From: Lachnospiraceae bacterium
Lineage (GTDB): Bacteria > Bacillota_A > Clostridia > Lachnospirales > Lachnospiraceae
Assembly: GCA_017958245.1 (NCBI GenBank)
Contig: JAGDDC010000021.1
Coordinates: forward strand, 1 to 5,990
Reading direction: 5' to 3'
DNA length: 5,990 bases
Below the pieces are notes generated by a model, which ran no database searches, was not told where the DNA came from, and was given only the letters and a program-made list of their open reading frames with translations. The position numbers and the translations under genes were made by a program. Of this stretch, positions 5,677 through 5,990 are shown in pieces (position 1 is the stretch's first letter; the number at the start of each line of letters is the position of its first letter).

Positions 5677-5990
5677 TCAGGCGTTGGCTCTCTTCCTGTA
5701 CTGATATGCGTTAAGCTGCGCGTATATCTTCTTGTTGTAGGACAGGCACGCCCTTCCGCTGTACTTTGCGTCGTACAGCGCCCTGTCTGCCTCCTCGCGG
5801 ATCTGCTCGAAGGATCTGCCCTGTCCGGTCTGACAGCAGGCAAGTCCCATGCTGACCGTGACATAAGGCAGGAAGTTGTCGCTCGCGTGTGAGATCTTCA
5901 GGTCCTCGATGCGCTTCTTGAGCATGAGCGTCCATTGCAGAGCCTGCCTCGGCTCTATGCCGGTCAGCATGACGAGGAACTCCTCGCCGC
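5677..5990 (-). CDS. GGDEF diguanylate cyclase, C-terminal 103 codons (5' end off window)
   Basis: This is the end of a protein predicted to make cyclic di-GMP from two GTP. The window edge cuts just inside the active-site signature: the first readable residues are GEEFLVML, preceded by two bases compatible with Gly, so the motif is most likely GGEEF, an active type. The conserved strand VTVSMGLA follows, then ADRALYDAKYSGRACLSYN, which closes the GGDEF fold. Only about 16 residues come after, so the domain is C-terminal. The upstream inhibitory RxxD site and any sensor or membrane part lie off-window, so input and regulation are unknown. Domain identity is secure; activity is inferred from the motif. 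Confidence 0.93.
   Translation of the reverse strand, partial: GEEFLVMLTGIEPRQALQWTLMLKKRIEDLKISHASDNFLPYVTVSMGLACCQTGQGRSFEQIREEADRALYDAKYSGRACLSYNKKIYAQLNAYQYRKRANA

Noticed and set aside
1..5990. A cyclic-dinucleotide signalling island, with gdpP at one edge and a GGDEF gene at the other
   Set aside because: The genes act on different messengers (c-di-AMP and c-di-GMP), are about 4.6 kb apart, and are separated by a housekeeping operon and terminators. Nothing in the sequence links them.

Overview
The window looks like chromosomal DNA from a Gram-positive anaerobe of the class Clostridia, most like Lachnospiraceae. This rests on remembered sequence resemblance of ribosomal proteins S6 and S18, strong AGGAGG ribosome binding sites, sigma-A type promoters with TACAAT -10 boxes, and a GdpP-type c-di-AMP phosphodiesterase. 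No mobile element, CRISPR array, rRNA or tRNA was found. There are eight genes, six complete and two cut by the window edges, and no stretch over 300 bases lacks a gene.

Layout. At 1-1061 (minus) is the N-terminal 353 codons of gdpP, running off the left edge. A divergent promoter region at 1062-1264 separates it from the plus-strand operon rpsF-ssb-rpsR (1265-2322), which encodes ribosomal protein S6, single-stranded DNA-binding protein and ribosomal protein S18. A strong hairpin at 2354-2388 works as a terminator in both directions between rpsR and the converging minus-strand genes. These are a two-component system transcribed kinase first: a membrane sensor histidine kinase (3057-4670) whose 3' end overlaps the start of an OmpR-type response regulator (2396-3085) by 29 bases. 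Upstream of the kinase lies a separate minus-strand gene (4814-5482) with its own terminator. It encodes a 222-residue protein of unknown function that resembles the DUF5610 family. At the right edge (5677-5990, minus) is the C-terminal end of a GGDEF diguanylate cyclase.

How the genes work together. The ribosomal operon is housekeeping, with S6 and S18 forming a pair on the 30S subunit. GdpP degrades c-di-AMP, a messenger tied to wall and osmotic homeostasis. The kinase and regulator form a standard envelope-signal to transcription pathway whose signal and targets cannot be read from this DNA. The GGDEF enzyme is predicted to make c-di-GMP. No direct link between the two cyclic dinucleotide genes is visible. 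The least explained part is the unknown gene and its leader, which contains a compact inverted-repeat array able to fold as a three-way RNA junction or act as a 25-bp operator. This is largely an ordinary chromosomal region, and I do not see convincing evidence of a new multi-gene system.
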